Source of the DNA: Verrucomicrobiaceae bacterium
GTDB taxonomy: Bacteria > Verrucomicrobiota > Verrucomicrobiia > Verrucomicrobiales > Verrucomicrobiaceae
DNA: 64,000 nucleotides
Direction of reading: 5' to 3'
NCBI GenBank assembly: GCA_947458455.1
Contig: CANGYJ010000003.1
Coordinates: 62,001 to 126,000, forward strand
The position numbers and the translations under genes were made by a program. Of this stretch, positions 1 to 9,097 are shown one piece after another (position 1 is the stretch's first letter; each line of letters opens with the position of its first letter). A model generated the notes under the pieces. That model searched no databases. It was not told the DNA's origin and saw only the letters and a program-made list of their open reading frames with translations.

Positions 1-125
1 ATGCTGGGCCAGAGATTTCTCAGCACGAAGGGCAGTCCGAAGAAGAGCAGCAGCGTCATCCCAAACACGACGGGCCACAAAGGCCTGCCCGTGGCGGCGG
101 CGAGAAGATGGCAGGCGGCATTCAT
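1..125 (-). CDS. Partial membrane protein, N-terminus only
   Basis: Only the first 41 residues are in the window; the gene runs off the left edge. The ATG overlaps the ribE stop codon in an ATGA junction, which supports both the start and co-transcription behind ribE. The visible part has a short polar N-terminus and then one strongly hydrophobic segment (about residues 18-34, containing VVFGMTLLLFFGLPFVL), so a membrane anchor or first transmembrane helix is likely. I do not recognise the family, and too little is present to infer a function. Confidence 0.6.
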   Translation of the reverse strand, partial: MNAACHLLAAATGRPLWPVVFGMTLLLFFGLPFVLRNLWPS

Positions 126-727
126 GAGGTTGTGGAGAGCCTGACCAGTTCGCGGACGTGCTTCCCGAGCATGTCGAACTCGACGTTGAGGCGGTCGCCG
201 GTTTTTTTGGTGTGCAGGTGGGTGACCTCCAGGGTGTGCGGGATGATCCAGCAGGTGATGCTGTCCTTTCCGACCTCCGCAGCGGTCAATGAGATGCCAT
301 CGAGGCAGATGGAGCCTTTCGGAATGACGAGGCCGTGATGCTTCGCGGGATACTCGACCTCCAATCGGTGATCCTGGCCGTGCTGCGTGAAGTCGATCAC
401 GCGAACGGTGTCATCCACATGGCCCTGGACGAAGTGACCACCAAAGCGGTCGCCGAGGCGCATGGCACGCTCGAGATTGACAAGTGAGCCGGTGGAGAGA
501 TCGCCGAGGCTGGTGACACGCAGCGTTTGCATCAGCAGATCAAAGGCGAAGGTGCCTGCGGAGGCATCGAAATCTGTCACGGTGAGGCAGCAGCCATTCA
601 CGGCCACGCTTTCACCGAGCGTGAGCTGCGGCGCGAGGCTCGGCGCCTCGACGATGAGCCGGGCGCTCTCGCCCCGAGGTTCGAGAAAAAGGATTTTGCC
701 GGTGGTTTCGACGAGGCCGGTGAACAT
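122..727 (-). CDS. ribE: Riboflavin synthase, alpha chain
   Basis: Converts two molecules of 6,7-dimethyl-8-ribityllumazine into riboflavin and a pyrimidine product, the last step of riboflavin synthesis in the cytoplasm. The protein opens with the family signature MFTGLVE and has the two tandem lumazine-binding barrels: first barrel with SVAVNGCCLTV at residues 40-50, second with GGHFVQGHVD at 96-105 and GSICLDGISLT at 138-148. At 201 residues it has the usual length. It lies 17 bases downstream of the MFS gene on the same strand, and its stop overlaps the start of a membrane protein. Some databases call this subunit ribC or ribE depending on species; no other rib gene is visible here. Confidence 0.96.
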   Translation of the reverse strand: MFTGLVETTGKILFLEPRGESARLIVEAPSLAPQLTLGESVAVNGCCLTVTDFDASAGTFAFDLLMQTLRVTSLGDLSTGSLVNLERAMRLGDRFGGHFVQGHVDDTVRVIDFTQHGQDHRLEVEYPAKHHGLVIPKGSICLDGISLTAAEVGKDSITCWIIPHTLEVTHLHTKKTGDRLNVEFDMLGKHVRELVRLSTTS

Positions 728-744
728 GGGGCAGGACTAAGGGG

Positions 745-1974
745 TCAAGTTTGAGGTTTCAAGCTGGATGAAGCTTGTGTGCCACGGCCTTTGTAAGCGA
801 GGGCAAAAAAGAGGCACACAGCGGCGGTGAGAGCTGTTTCGCCGATCCAGAAGAGTTCCCAGTTGGTGCCTGCGCTGTCTGTCGAGCAGGCTTTGAACCA
901 CCAGCCGCCACCGAGATAGCCGAAGAGATTCCCCACGCCGCTCATCAGCAGGGAGAGAAGGGCCTGGGCACGCACCCGCCATTTCGGATCAATGCGTTCT
1001 TCGAGATATATTTGGGTCGTGATGAAGTAGAGTGTGAAGGCAAAGCCATGCAGCGTGGTGCCGATGAGCACGGCGGGGAGCGTGTTCACGGCATTCAGCG
1101 CATAGCGAACCACGCAGATGAGGATGCCAGAGAGGAAGACCCACTTTAAGCGGAAACGCGTCATCAGCCCCGCGAGCACGAGCATGACGAGAATCTCTGT
1201 CGTCTGCGCCAGGGACATCATCGCGGCGATGCTGGTGACGCCGAGATCTTTGAGCTGAAGGGCGGTGTAAGGATAAAAAGCCGCTAGAGGCATGCAGTAG
1301 AGCGCCGCCGTGATGAAGACGATGCGGTGATCGCGATGCCGCAGCAGCGAAAGCGCATCCAGGCCGAGGATTTGCACCCAGGTGCGAGGTGAGCTGGTAT
1401 CCGTCGGTGGAATGGCAGGTATCAGGAAGGTGATGCCGCCGACGACGAGCCACAATCCGGCGGCGGTGTAGGCACCGACGAGGGATTCATCGGATTGCAG
1501 CACGAGACTGATCATCCAGCAGCCCGCCATCCAGCCCGCAGTAGCAAAGGCACGCAGCGGGCCGAATTGACGCTTCGCGTCCTGAAGCTGGGAAAACACG
1601 ATGCTGCTGGCGATGCTCCACATTGGCAGAGACACCAGAGCCTGAAGCTGCACTGCCAAGAGCACCGCCGCGTCCGACATTTTCCACTCCAGCGCCGTGC
1701 AGGTGAGCACGAGGGTGATGCTCGTGAGCAGCGCCAGCCAGCGCATGAGTTTCACCGGAGCCATGCGCTGATCCGCCAGTGCTGCCGTGAAAAGCGGCGA
1801 AATGAAGGCCGCGATGCTGGATGCGGAGAGCACCCATGGCACGAGATGACCGCGACCATGCGCATTGAACACCGTGCTCAAAGGCACACCCCACATGCCC
1901 ATCGGCATCGCCGTCACGAAAAATAGCGTCGCAAGCCTGCGGCGGCTGGTTTGAGGCGGTTTCGGGAGCGGCAT
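745..1974 (-). CDS. MFS transporter of the nucleoside:H+ symporter type
   Basis: A polytopic inner-membrane protein of 409 residues with about 12 hydrophobic segments. The stretch QFGPLRAFATAGWM after the fourth or fifth helix and the loop ERIDPKWRVRAQALLSLLMS in the second half resemble NupG/XapB-type nucleoside:proton symporters, so uptake of nucleosides is the best guess from family resemblance. A thymidine phosphorylase gene lies further along the window but is not linked to it. The start ATG precedes a short basic N-terminus and the first helix, as is usual. The last codons (SSLKPQT) are encoded by a 7-base tandem repeat, so the C-terminus may have been altered by that repeat. Substrate is uncertain. 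Confidence 0.8.
   Translation of the reverse strand: MPLPKPPQTSRRRLATLFFVTAMPMGMWGVPLSTVFNAHGRGHLVPWVLSASSIAAFISPLFTAALADQRMAPVKLMRWLALLTSITLVLTCTALEWKMSDAAVLLAVQLQALVSLPMWSIASSIVFSQLQDAKRQFGPLRAFATAGWMAGCWMISLVLQSDESLVGAYTAAGLWLVVGGITFLIPAIPPTDTSSPRTWVQILGLDALSLLRHRDHRIVFITAALYCMPLAAFYPYTALQLKDLGVTSIAAMMSLAQTTEILVMLVLAGLMTRFRLKWVFLSGILICVVRYALNAVNTLPAVLIGTTLHGFAFTLYFITTQIYLEERIDPKWRVRAQALLSLLMSGVGNLFGYLGGGWWFKACSTDSAGTNWELFWIGETALTAAVCLFFALAYKGRGTQASSSLKPQT
746..766. repeat. Degenerate heptamer array (3 units)
   Basis: Three 7-base units, CAAGTTT, GAGGTTT and CAAGCTG, lie end to end at the 3' end of the MFS gene and into the gap before ribE. They belong to the same period-7 family as the arrays at 11430, 14457, 19760, 29537, 29612 and 49295. 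Confidence 0.5.
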
Positions 1975-2170
1975 CGGGGTGATCGTTTAAGTGGCTGGCA
2001 GCCCGCCATTGTCAAAGAACGGCTCAAGCCTTCCAATCAACCTTTCTGGCAAAGGGGAATCCAGGCTCATTCTTGCGACGAAGGAATTGTGCTGCCCCGT
2101 GGTTGCATTCCATTTCCAGCACTCCTAACTTTCCGCTGACTAAACCTTCCGGAACCCTTTTCCGCCTACC

Positions 2171-4741
2171 ATGATGAACAACTTTACTCCTCGTGCCCAG
2201 CAGGTGCTGGCACTCGCCCGCAAAGAGGCGGATCGCTTCAACCACAACTACGTCGGCACGGAGCATCTGCTGCTCGGGCTGATCAAGCTCGGCCAGGGCG
2301 TCGCGGTGAACGTGCTGACGAAGCTCGGCCTCGAGCTCGAAACCGTCCGCCTGCAAGTCGAGCAGCAGGTCGGCTCCGGCCCGGAGACGAAGATGGTGGG
2401 GAACATCCCCTACACGCCGCGAGTGAAGAAGGTGCTCGCCTTGGCCTCCAAGGAAGCCAAGGCGCTGAACCACAGCTATGTGGGCACCGAGCACATCCTC
2501 CTCGGCCTGCTTCGCGAAGGTGAAGGCGTGGCCGCTCAAGTGCTGCGGAACCTGGAAGTGAACCTCGACAAGGCTCGTAGCGAAATTCTTCGCGAACTCG
2601 ATCCGAACTTCACCTCCCAAAACGAGGACGGGGAAGAAGAGGAAGAAGGCAATGGCAACAAGGAAGCCGTCACCCCGGGTGGTGGCACGCCGAATGAAAA
2701 GAAGGGCAAGAACGAGAAAACGCCCGCTCTGAAGGCCTTTGGCCGCGACTTGACCGAAGTGGCCGTGAAAGGCGAGATGGACCCCGTCATCGGCCGCAGC
2801 GAGGAGATCGCCCGCGTGATCCAGATCCTGTGCCGCCGCACCAAAAACAATCCCGTGCTCATCGGCGAAGCTGGCGTGGGCAAGACCGCCATCGTCGAAG
2901 GTCTCGCTCAAGAGATCGCCGCAGGCAATGTGCCTGAAATCCTTCGCGATAAGCGCGTCATCACCCTCGACCTCGCCCTCATGGTGGCCGGCACGAAGTA
3001 TCGCGGCCAGTTTGAAGAGCGCATCAAGGCCGTCATGGATGAGATTCGCCGTCAAAAGAACGTCATCCTCTTCATCGACGAAATGCATACGATGGTCGGA
3101 GCCGGTGGTGCGGAAGGTGCTCTCGATGTTTCCAACATCATCAAGCCTGCCCTCAGCCGTGGCGAGCTGCAATGCATCGGTGCCACCACGCTCAATGAGT
3201 TCCGCAAGCACATCGAAAAGGACAGCGCTCTCGAACGTCGCTTCCAGCAGGTGAAGGTCGAAGAACCCTCCGTCGAGGACGCCATCAAGATTTTGATGGG
3301 CCTGCGCGGCAAATACGAGATGCATCACAAGGCGAAGTACAGCGATGACGCCATCAAGTCCTCGGTGACCCTTTCCTCCCGCTATTTGACCTCCCGTTTC
3401 CTGCCGGATAAGGCCATCGACATCATGGACGAAGCTGGCTCGAAGGCCCGCATCGCCGCGATGACCCGCCCGCCGGAGCTGAAAGACATCGAGGCCGAGA
3501 TCGAAGAGATTCGCGTCGAGAAAGAAGGCAGCATCAAGGAGCAGGACTTCGAGCAGGCTGCGCATCTCCGCGACCGCGAAAAGAACGCCAAGAAGCGATA
3601 CGATGACGTTCTCGAAAACTGGCGCAATACCAGCCAAGAGCGCATCGTGGATGTCAGTGAGAACGACATCATGTCCGTCGTCTCGAAATGGACCGGTGTG
3701 CCGCTCCAGCGCATGGAGCAAGCCGAGGCTCAAAAGCTTCTCCGCATGGGCGAAGAACTCAAAGGCAAGGTCATCGGCCAAGACGAGGCCGTTCTCGCCA
3801 TCTCGAAGGCCCTGCGCCGTTCGCGTGCGGACCTCAAAGACCCGCGCCGCCCCATCGGTTCCTTCCTTTTCCTCGGCCCCACCGGCGTCGGCAAGACATT
3901 CCTCGCGAAGAACCTCGCCGAGTTCATGTTTGGCACCGCCGATGCGCTTATTCAGATCGACATGTCCGAGTACATGGAGAAACACACCGCTTCACGTCTC
4001 ATCGGAGCGCCTCCCGGATACGTCGGTTATGAAGAAGGCGGCCAGCTCTCCGAAGCCGTGCGCCGCAAGCCCTACTCCGTTGTGCTTTTCGACGAAGTGG
4101 AAAAAGCCCACCCGGATGTGATGCATCTCCTGCTTCAGATCCTCGAAGAAGGTCAGGTGACCGACAACTTCGGCCGCAAGATCGACTTCCGAAACACCAT
4201 CATCATTCTCACCTCGAACGTGGGTGCGGAGCAGATCAAGCGCCAGACCAGCCTTGGCTTCATGGCCATGCAGCAGGACAGCGCCGACAACGAAGGCATC
4301 AAAGGCAAAATCAACGAGGCCGCGAAGAAGTACTTCAAGCCCGAGTTCCTCAACCGCCTCGATGAACTGGTCGTCTTCCGCATGCTCGAGAAGCCCGAGC
4401 TGGCCAAAATCGTCGATCTCGAAGTCAGCAAGGTCACCAAGCGCCTCGTCAGCAAGAACATCACGATCACGCTCGACGAAGGTGCCCGCGAATTCCTCAT
4501 CAAGGAAGGTTACGATCCGCAATACGGCGCCCGTCCGATGCGCCGTGCCGTGGAAAAACACATCGAAGATCCGCTCTCCGAGCATCTCCTCCGCGAGGAC
4601 ATCCGCGAAGGCGACAAGGTGAGCATCACTCACGATGCCGAGATGAAGCGTCTCAAATTCTCCGCCGCCGAACGTGCTCCCGATCCCGAAGAGGCCGCTG
4701 TCGATGCCTTGTTGGAGAAGGTGAGCAAAGATTCCCAGTAA
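2171..4741 (+). CDS. clpC: ATP-dependent Clp protease ATPase subunit ClpC
   Basis: AAA+ unfoldase that feeds proteins into ClpP and also acts as a disaggregase with adaptor proteins. The order of domains is clear: two Clp-N repeats (residues about 5-75 and 80-150, each with the [14 protein letters not shown]-type core), an acidic Lys/Glu linker (about 155-185), the first AAA+ module with Walker A GEAGVGKT near residue 233 and Walker B VILFIDE, a UVR-type middle segment ([13 protein letters not shown], about 455-467), and the second AAA+ module with GPTGVGKT near 570 and [11 protein letters not shown]. The middle segment and the 856-residue length point to ClpC rather than ClpB or ClpA. Two ATGs stand in tandem; the first is chosen. 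mlaE starts only 18 bases downstream, so read-through is possible. I saw no CIRCE element upstream. Confidence 0.96.
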   Translation: MMNNFTPRAQQVLALARKEADRFNHNYVGTEHLLLGLIKLGQGVAVNVLTKLGLELETVRLQVEQQVGSGPETKMVGNIPYTPRVKKVLALASKEAKALNHSYVGTEHILLGLLREGEGVAAQVLRNLEVNLDKARSEILRELDPNFTSQNEDGEEEEEGNGNKEAVTPGGGTPNEKKGKNEKTPALKAFGRDLTEVAVKGEMDPVIGRSEEIARVIQILCRRTKNNPVLIGEAGVGKTAIVEGLAQEIAAGNVPEILRDKRVITLDLALMVAGTKYRGQFEERIKAVMDEIRRQKNVILFIDEMHTMVGAGGAEGALDVSNIIKPALSRGELQCIGATTLNEFRKHIEKDSALERRFQQVKVEEPSVEDAIKILMGLRGKYEMHHKAKYSDDAIKSSVTLSSRYLTSRFLPDKAIDIMDEAGSKARIAAMTRPPELKDIEAEIEEIRVEKEGSIKEQDFEQAAHLRDREKNAKKRYDDVLENWRNTSQERIVDVSENDIMSVVSKWTGVPLQRMEQAEAQKLLRMGEELKGKVIGQDEAVLAISKALRRSRADLKDPRRPIGSFLFLGPTGVGKTFLAKNLAEFMFGTADALIQIDMSEYMEKHTASRLIGAPPGYVGYEEGGQLSEAVRRKPYSVVLFDEVEKAHPDVMHLLLQILEEGQVTDNFGRKIDFRNTIIILTSNVGAEQIKRQTSLGFMAMQQDSADNEGIKGKINEAAKKYFKPEFLNRLDELVVFRMLEKPELAKIVDLEVSKVTKRLVSKNITITLDEGAREFLIKEGYDPQYGARPMRRAVEKHIEDPLSEHLLREDIREGDKVSITHDAEMKRLKFSAAERAPDPEEAAVDALLEKVSKDSQ

Positions 4742-4759
4742 CGCGCTTTATCGCTCCTC

Positions 4760-5539
4760 ATGCTCGCAGCCCTCGGCAGACCTTTCTTACGGCTTCTGGG
4801 CGGCATGGGGCGCATGGCGTGCTTCACGGTGCGTTCGTTCGCAGCCGTGACGAAAACTCGAAGACTGCCCCGCAGGCTCCTGCGGGCCATTTTTGAGCAG
4901 GGAACGCGTTGCCTGCCGGTGATTCTCATTGTGGGTATTTTCACCGGTTTGGTGCTCGGACTTCAGGGGCACTATGTTTTGAACCGTTTTGGCTCCGAAA
5001 GCCTGCTCGGAGCACTCGTTTCGCTCAGTCTCGTGCGTGAATTGGGACCAGTGCTCGCGGCTCTGATGCTCGTGGGGCAGGCGGGAAGCGCTCTCGCGGC
5101 GGAAATTGGCATTCAGCGGAATTCCGAACAGATCGCCGCCCTCGAAACGATGGGTGTGAGTAGCGAAGGCTATCTCGTCACGCCGCGATTGCTTGCCGCG
5201 TTGATCGTCTTCCCGATGCAGACGGCACTCTTTGTGCTCATTGGGCTTTACGGTGGTTATTTATCCGGCTCCGCCATGCTCGGGCTTGAGACAGGCGTTT
5301 ATTGGTCCGCCGTCGAAAAGGCCATCGAGGCCCGCGATTTGACGGAGTGCTTTGTCAAAGCGGGCACCTTTGGCCTCATCACCATCGCCATGTGCTCGTA
5401 TCAGGGCTTTTCTGCGCATCTCGGCCAGGGCACCGGCGCACGAGCCGTCTCCGCCGCCACCACACGCGCCGTTGTGCTCTCCTGCGTGCTCGTGCTGGCC
5501 CTCGATGACGTCATCACCTCCTTCTTGCTTCACCGATGA
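4760..5539 (+). CDS. mlaE: MlaE-type phospholipid ABC transporter permease
   Basis: Inner-membrane permease of the Mla system, which moves phospholipids between the inner and outer membranes and keeps the outer leaflet asymmetric. The family signature RELGPVLAALMLVGQAGSAL lies at about residues 94-113, followed by the AAEIG coupling region that contacts the ATPase. About five hydrophobic helices are visible in 259 residues, a normal length. It is the first gene of mlaEFDCA; its stop overlaps the mlaF start in an ATGA junction. No STAS-domain MlaB gene lies next to it, unlike in E. coli. It follows clpC by 18 bases. Confidence 0.93.
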   Translation: MLAALGRPFLRLLGGMGRMACFTVRSFAAVTKTRRLPRRLLRAIFEQGTRCLPVILIVGIFTGLVLGLQGHYVLNRFGSESLLGALVSLSLVRELGPVLAALMLVGQAGSALAAEIGIQRNSEQIAALETMGVSSEGYLVTPRLLAALIVFPMQTALFVLIGLYGGYLSGSAMLGLETGVYWSAVEKAIEARDLTECFVKAGTFGLITIAMCSYQGFSAHLGQGTGARAVSAATTRAVVLSCVLVLALDDVITSFLLHR

Positions 5540-6321
5540 CCGATACCCCCGAGCCGCTGCTGCGCATCGAATCGCTCCACAAGCGCTTCGAGGACAATGT
5601 CGTGCTCGCAGGTGCCTCGCTCGATGTGCCACGCGGTAGCCTCGTCACCGTTCTGGGCCGCAGCGGCACGGGTAAATCGGTGTTGCTGAAATGCCTCGCC
5701 GGCATTGTCACGCCTGATGCGGGCCGCATCCGCTTCGATGGCAAAGACCTCGATGCCTCCACCCGCGCCGATTTCCGCCGCCGCTGCAGTTTTCTCTTCC
5801 AAAGCAACGCCCTCTTCGATTCGCTCACCGCGCTGGAAAACGTGGCCCTGCCACTCGAACAGACCACGAGCCTTTCCGACGCGGAAATCCGTGTGCAGAG
5901 TCTCGAAGCCCTCAAACAGCTCGAACTCGACGCCCATCACGACCGCTATCCCTCGCAGCTCTCCGGTGGGATGCAGAAGCGCCTCGCCCTTGCCCGTGCC
6001 ATCGTGACGAAGCCTGAGCTCGTGCTCTTTGACGAGCCTACCGCCGGCCTCGACCCGCTGCGCCGAAACGCCGTCTTCACGATGATTTTGAAATATCAGC
6101 GCCAGTTCCGCTTCACCGCCGTCGTCGTCACACACGATCTCGACGAGGCCCTCATCGCCAGCGACCGCGTGGCTTTGCTCGATGGCGGCAAAATGCTCTT
6201 CGAAGGCCCTCCCGCTGCCTTCACCACCTCCACCGATCCCGTTGTCAGTTCCTTCCGCGATAGCGCCGCCGCCCTGCGAGAAAGCGTGGCCGCTCTTCGA
6301 CAAACCACCGCCGCTTCATGA
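5536..6321 (+). CDS. mlaF: MlaF-type phospholipid ABC transporter ATPase
   Basis: Cytoplasmic ATPase that drives the MlaE permease. All nucleotide-binding motifs are intact: Walker A GRSGTGKS at residues 41-48, signature LSGGMQKR at 142-149, Walker B LVLFDEP at 162-168 and the switch histidine in VVVTHD at 200. The GGMQKR form of the signature is typical of the Mla/Mce ATPase subfamily. The gene overlaps mlaE and mlaD with ATGA junctions, so the five mla genes are almost certainly translated from one message. Confidence 0.95.
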   Translation: MTDTPEPLLRIESLHKRFEDNVVLAGASLDVPRGSLVTVLGRSGTGKSVLLKCLAGIVTPDAGRIRFDGKDLDASTRADFRRRCSFLFQSNALFDSLTALENVALPLEQTTSLSDAEIRVQSLEALKQLELDAHHDRYPSQLSGGMQKRLALARAIVTKPELVLFDEPTAGLDPLRRNAVFTMILKYQRQFRFTAVVVTHDLDEALIASDRVALLDGGKMLFEGPPAAFTTSTDPVVSSFRDSAAALRESVAALRQTTAAS

Positions 6322-6812
6322 AACCCACCAAGCTCGAACTCCTTGCCGGCCTCTTCGTCGCCATCGGCATCGCCGCCATCGCGTGGCTTACCATCCAGCT
6401 CGGCGCGGGTGCCCTCGTCGGCGGTGATACCTATGTCATCGAGGCACGCTTCACGAACACCAGCGGCCTAAGCAAAGGTGGCAATGTCGTCGTCGCCGGC
6501 GTGCCGGTGGGCCGTGTGGAAAGCATCCGCGTCGATCCGGCGGACTTCACTGCCATCGTCTCGCTGCGGGTGCTTTCGCATCTCAAACTGCCCACCGATA
6601 CCATCGCCTCGATCAAGACCACCGGCCTCATCGGTGACAAATTCATCGCCATCGCTCCCGGTGCCGATGAAACGTATTTGAAACCTGGCGACCGCATTGT
6701 GGATACCGAATCGTCGGTCGATCTGGAGTCGCTCATCGGAAAAATGGCCTTCGGAAGTGTTGACAAGGGGGCGGAGTCAGAGCCACAACAGGTTCCAGCA
6801 TCTCCGCCATGA
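6318..6812 (+). CDS. mlaD: MlaD-type MCE-domain lipid-binding protein
   Basis: Periplasmic substrate-binding component of the Mla transporter, anchored in the inner membrane; family members form a hexameric ring that receives lipid. A single N-terminal helix (about residues 9-30) is followed by one MCE domain (about 38-118), with the conserved stretches GGNVVVAGVPVGRVESI and TTGLIGDKFIAI. At 164 residues it is close to E. coli MlaD, not the long multi-MCE proteins. It is linked to mlaF and mlaC by ATGA overlaps. Confidence 0.93.
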   Translation: MKPTKLELLAGLFVAIGIAAIAWLTIQLGAGALVGGDTYVIEARFTNTSGLSKGGNVVVAGVPVGRVESIRVDPADFTAIVSLRVLSHLKLPTDTIASIKTTGLIGDKFIAIAPGADETYLKPGDRIVDTESSVDLESLIGKMAFGSVDKGAESEPQQVPASPP

Positions 6813-7390
6813 TTTCTCGCTTCTTCTTCATCCTCTCCATGGCTTGCCTGGTCCTTCCAGGAATTACCTCCGCCGCCACGGCTGAGGCGCAGGCAAAACT
6901 CCAGGGAGCCGTGAATCAGGTGCTCGCCTTGGCGAACAGCTCCGGCAGCAAAGCGGCCATCGCCACGAATGTGCGCCCGCTCCTTCAGCGAAACATCAGC
7001 TTTGAGACAATGACGCGTCGTGCTGTCGGTCCTGGTTGGAACACCTTCAGTGCCGCGCAGAAATCGAAGGCCACGCAGCTCTTCACCACACTCGTCATTC
7101 GCACCTACAGCAACAAATTTACCCCCGGCCAGACGCCGCAGATCCAGTATCGCACCGCTACGGAGCCAGCTACGGGTCGTGTCGATGTGCCGACGACGGT
7201 GGTTTATAAAGGGAGCCGTTACACCGTGACCTACCGAATGGAGCAGCCCGGCTGGCTCATCACCGATGTGGTGATCGAAGGCGTGAGCATGATCGCCAAT
7301 TACCGTTCCCAGCTCGATGCCACTTACAAAAAGGGCGGCGCTGATGCGGTGATCAAGTCCCTCGAACAGTCCGTATCCAAGCAGCCATGA
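6809..7390 (+). CDS. mlaC: MlaC-type periplasmic phospholipid carrier
   Basis: Soluble periplasmic shuttle that carries phospholipid between the MlaA complex in the outer membrane and MlaD in the inner membrane. It has a Sec signal peptide (hydrophobic core FFFILSMACLVLPG, cleavage likely after the SAA/ATA region near residue 23) and a MlaC/Ttg2D-like domain over the rest, with RRAVGPGWNTFSAAQKSKAT near residue 70 and GWLITDVVIEGVSMIANYR near 148-166. The 193-residue length is typical. It overlaps mlaD and mlaA by ATGA junctions. Confidence 0.92.
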   Translation: MISRFFFILSMACLVLPGITSAATAEAQAKLQGAVNQVLALANSSGSKAAIATNVRPLLQRNISFETMTRRAVGPGWNTFSAAQKSKATQLFTTLVIRTYSNKFTPGQTPQIQYRTATEPATGRVDVPTTVVYKGSRYTVTYRMEQPGWLITDVVIEGVSMIANYRSQLDATYKKGGADAVIKSLEQSVSKQP

Positions 7391-8178
7391 AAAAGATCCT
7401 CACGCTCGCTCTCTCTACCGCTTTACTCGCTTCCTGCGCCACGCCGCAGGCAGTGGTGAATGCCGATCTGGCGGCCAAGAAGCCTAAGGCGGGTGAAAAA
7501 CCAATGGCCGTGGAGGCCACCGATGCGCTCGATGATTACGGCAGTACCGTGAAGGTCTCTGATCCGCTGGAAAAACTCAACCGCGCCACTTTCTGGCTCA
7601 ATGACGGCCTCTACACGGTGATCTTCCGTCCCGTCTCAAAGGGCTACGAGAAGATCCTGCCGAAAATCTTCCGCAAGAGTGTCGATAACGTCTTCGAGAA
7701 CGCCAAATATCCCGTCCGCGTGGTCAACTGCGTGCTTCAGGGCAAAGGCCAGCGAGCCGGCCTCGAAACGAAGAAATTCTTCGTCAACACCGTCGCTGGT
7801 TTCGGCGGCATTTTGCGTGTCTCCGACAAGGTGCCTGACATCGCTGACCTTCCCGCCGAGGACAGCGGACAAACGCTGGCGAAGTGGGGCATCGGTCATG
7901 GTCCCTACATTGTTCTTCCTTTGCTCGGCCCCAGCAGCGCCCGAGAAGTCGTCGGTCTCGCTGGCGATTATGCGCTGAATCCACCGAACTACGGCCTCTA
8001 CTTCCATGGTGGCAATGCCAACCATGATTGGATGCTCATTCCGCCGCCCGCGAACACCCTCCGCTCCATGCCGGACCAGCTCGAAAAGTACGATGCCGCC
8101 ACGAAAGAGGCCGTCGATCCTTACATCTCCGCTCGCGAGGCCTACGTCCAGCAGCGTGACGAGGCGGCGAAGAAGTAA
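7387..8178 (+). CDS. mlaA: MlaA (VacJ) outer-membrane lipoprotein
   Basis: Outer-membrane component of the Mla system that, in E. coli, works with porins to remove mislocalised phospholipid from the outer leaflet. The signal peptide ends in a lipobox LLASC with the lipidated cysteine at residue 17. The family motif DPLEKLNRATFWLND is near residues 58-72, and the conserved GIGHGPYIVLPLLGPSSAR is at about 175-193. Here mlaA is the last gene of the mla operon, whereas in E. coli it is a separate locus. The start overlaps mlaC in an ATGA junction. Confidence 0.94.
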   Translation: MKKILTLALSTALLASCATPQAVVNADLAAKKPKAGEKPMAVEATDALDDYGSTVKVSDPLEKLNRATFWLNDGLYTVIFRPVSKGYEKILPKIFRKSVDNVFENAKYPVRVVNCVLQGKGQRAGLETKKFFVNTVAGFGGILRVSDKVPDIADLPAEDSGQTLAKWGIGHGPYIVLPLLGPSSAREVVGLAGDYALNPPNYGLYFHGGNANHDWMLIPPPANTLRSMPDQLEKYDAATKEAVDPYISAREAYVQQRDEAAKK

Positions 8179-8219
8179 GGCGTTGTCATCGCCTTTGAAG
8201 CGGCTAGGATTTTGCCAGC

Positions 8220-8238
8220 GCGGCGGCTCTTCCGCCGC
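8220..8238 (+). terminator. Weak hairpin after the mla operon
   Basis: GCGGCGG, five loop bases, then CCGCCGC gives a 7-bp GC stem in the gap between mlaA and kdsA. The T-rich stretch (TTTAACTTTTT) comes about 12 bases later rather than directly after the stem, so this may be a weak or factor-assisted terminator, or only an accident of GC-rich sequence. Confidence 0.3.
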
Positions 8239-8266
8239 CACCTCAACTCTTTAACTTTTTCCAGGG

Positions 8267-9097
8267 ATGTTTGATCTTCCGGCGGTGCAGATTGGTTCAG
8301 TGACAATGGATGGCGTGGAGCCCGTGTTCATGCTCGGGCCGTGCGTCATCGAGAGTGAAGAATTCATCTGGGACATCGCCGAAAAGCTCGACGCCCTCGC
8401 TCGCCCTCGCGGCTGGCGTTGGATCTTCAAAGCCTCCTACGACAAGGCCAATCGTAGCGCCATCTCCTCGTATCGCGGCATCGGCTGCGATGATGGCTGC
8501 GCCTTGCTCGCTAAAGTCGGCGCGAAGTTTGGCGTGGCCGTCACCACCGATGTCCACACGCCCGAGGAAGCCCGCCAGGCCGCGAAACACATCGACCTCC
8601 TGCAAATCCCCGCCTTCCTCTGCCGCCAAACGGATCTCATCGTGGCCGCTGGCGAGACCGGACGGGCGGTGAACGTCAAGAAAGGCCAGTTCATGGCCCC
8701 GTGGGATGTCAAAAACATCGCCGACAAGCTCGCTGCTGCTGGCTGTGCGAATTTCATGTTCACCGAGCGTGGCACCACCTTCGGCTACAACAATCTCGTG
8801 GCTGACATGCGCTCGCTTTATTGGATGCGGGAGCTTGGATACCGCGTCGTCATGGATGCCACACACAGCGTGCAGCGTCCTGGCGGTCTTGGCACCGCCA
8901 CCGGAGGCGATGGCAAGCTCGCGCCCGTTCTCGCTCGCGCTTCTGTAGCCGCCGGATGCGATGGTGTCTTCATGGAGACCCATCCTGATCCTGCCAAGGC
9001 CATGTCCGATGGCCCCAATCAGATCCCTCTCTCGCAAATCGCCTCCGTCGTCGAATCCCTGCGCCAGATCCATGCCATCACCCGCTCCATCGACTAA
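8267..9097 (+). CDS. kdsA: 3-deoxy-8-phosphooctulonate (KDO-8-P) synthase
   Basis: Condenses phosphoenolpyruvate with arabinose 5-phosphate to KDO-8-phosphate, the precursor of the sugar that links lipid A to the LPS core. A TIM-barrel protein of 276 residues with the expected landmarks: FMLGPCVIESEE near residues 22-33, FKASYDKANRSA near 57-68, TTDVH, QIPAFLCRQTDL, KKGQFMAPWD and the C-terminal GVFMETHPDP. The tract after the gene's 5' ATG (AGGGATG) supports the start. It stands between mlaA and the lptCAB genes, placing LPS sugar synthesis and LPS export in one cluster. Confidence 0.96.
   Translation: MFDLPAVQIGSVTMDGVEPVFMLGPCVIESEEFIWDIAEKLDALARPRGWRWIFKASYDKANRSAISSYRGIGCDDGCALLAKVGAKFGVAVTTDVHTPEEARQAAKHIDLLQIPAFLCRQTDLIVAAGETGRAVNVKKGQFMAPWDVKNIADKLAAAGCANFMFTERGTTFGYNNLVADMRSLYWMRELGYRVVMDATHSVQRPGGLGTATGGDGKLAPVLARASVAAGCDGVFMETHPDPAKAMSDGPNQIPLSQIASVVESLRQIHAITRSID

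Noticed and set aside
2100-2170. CIRCE or CtsR site before clpC
   Set aside because: No recognisable inverted repeat of either type is visible upstream of the clpC start.
2024-3985. Long open frame (653 codons) on the minus strand opposite clpC
   Set aside because: The opposite strand encodes a complete, motif-rich ClpC. The antisense frame has no family features and is a GC-composition effect.
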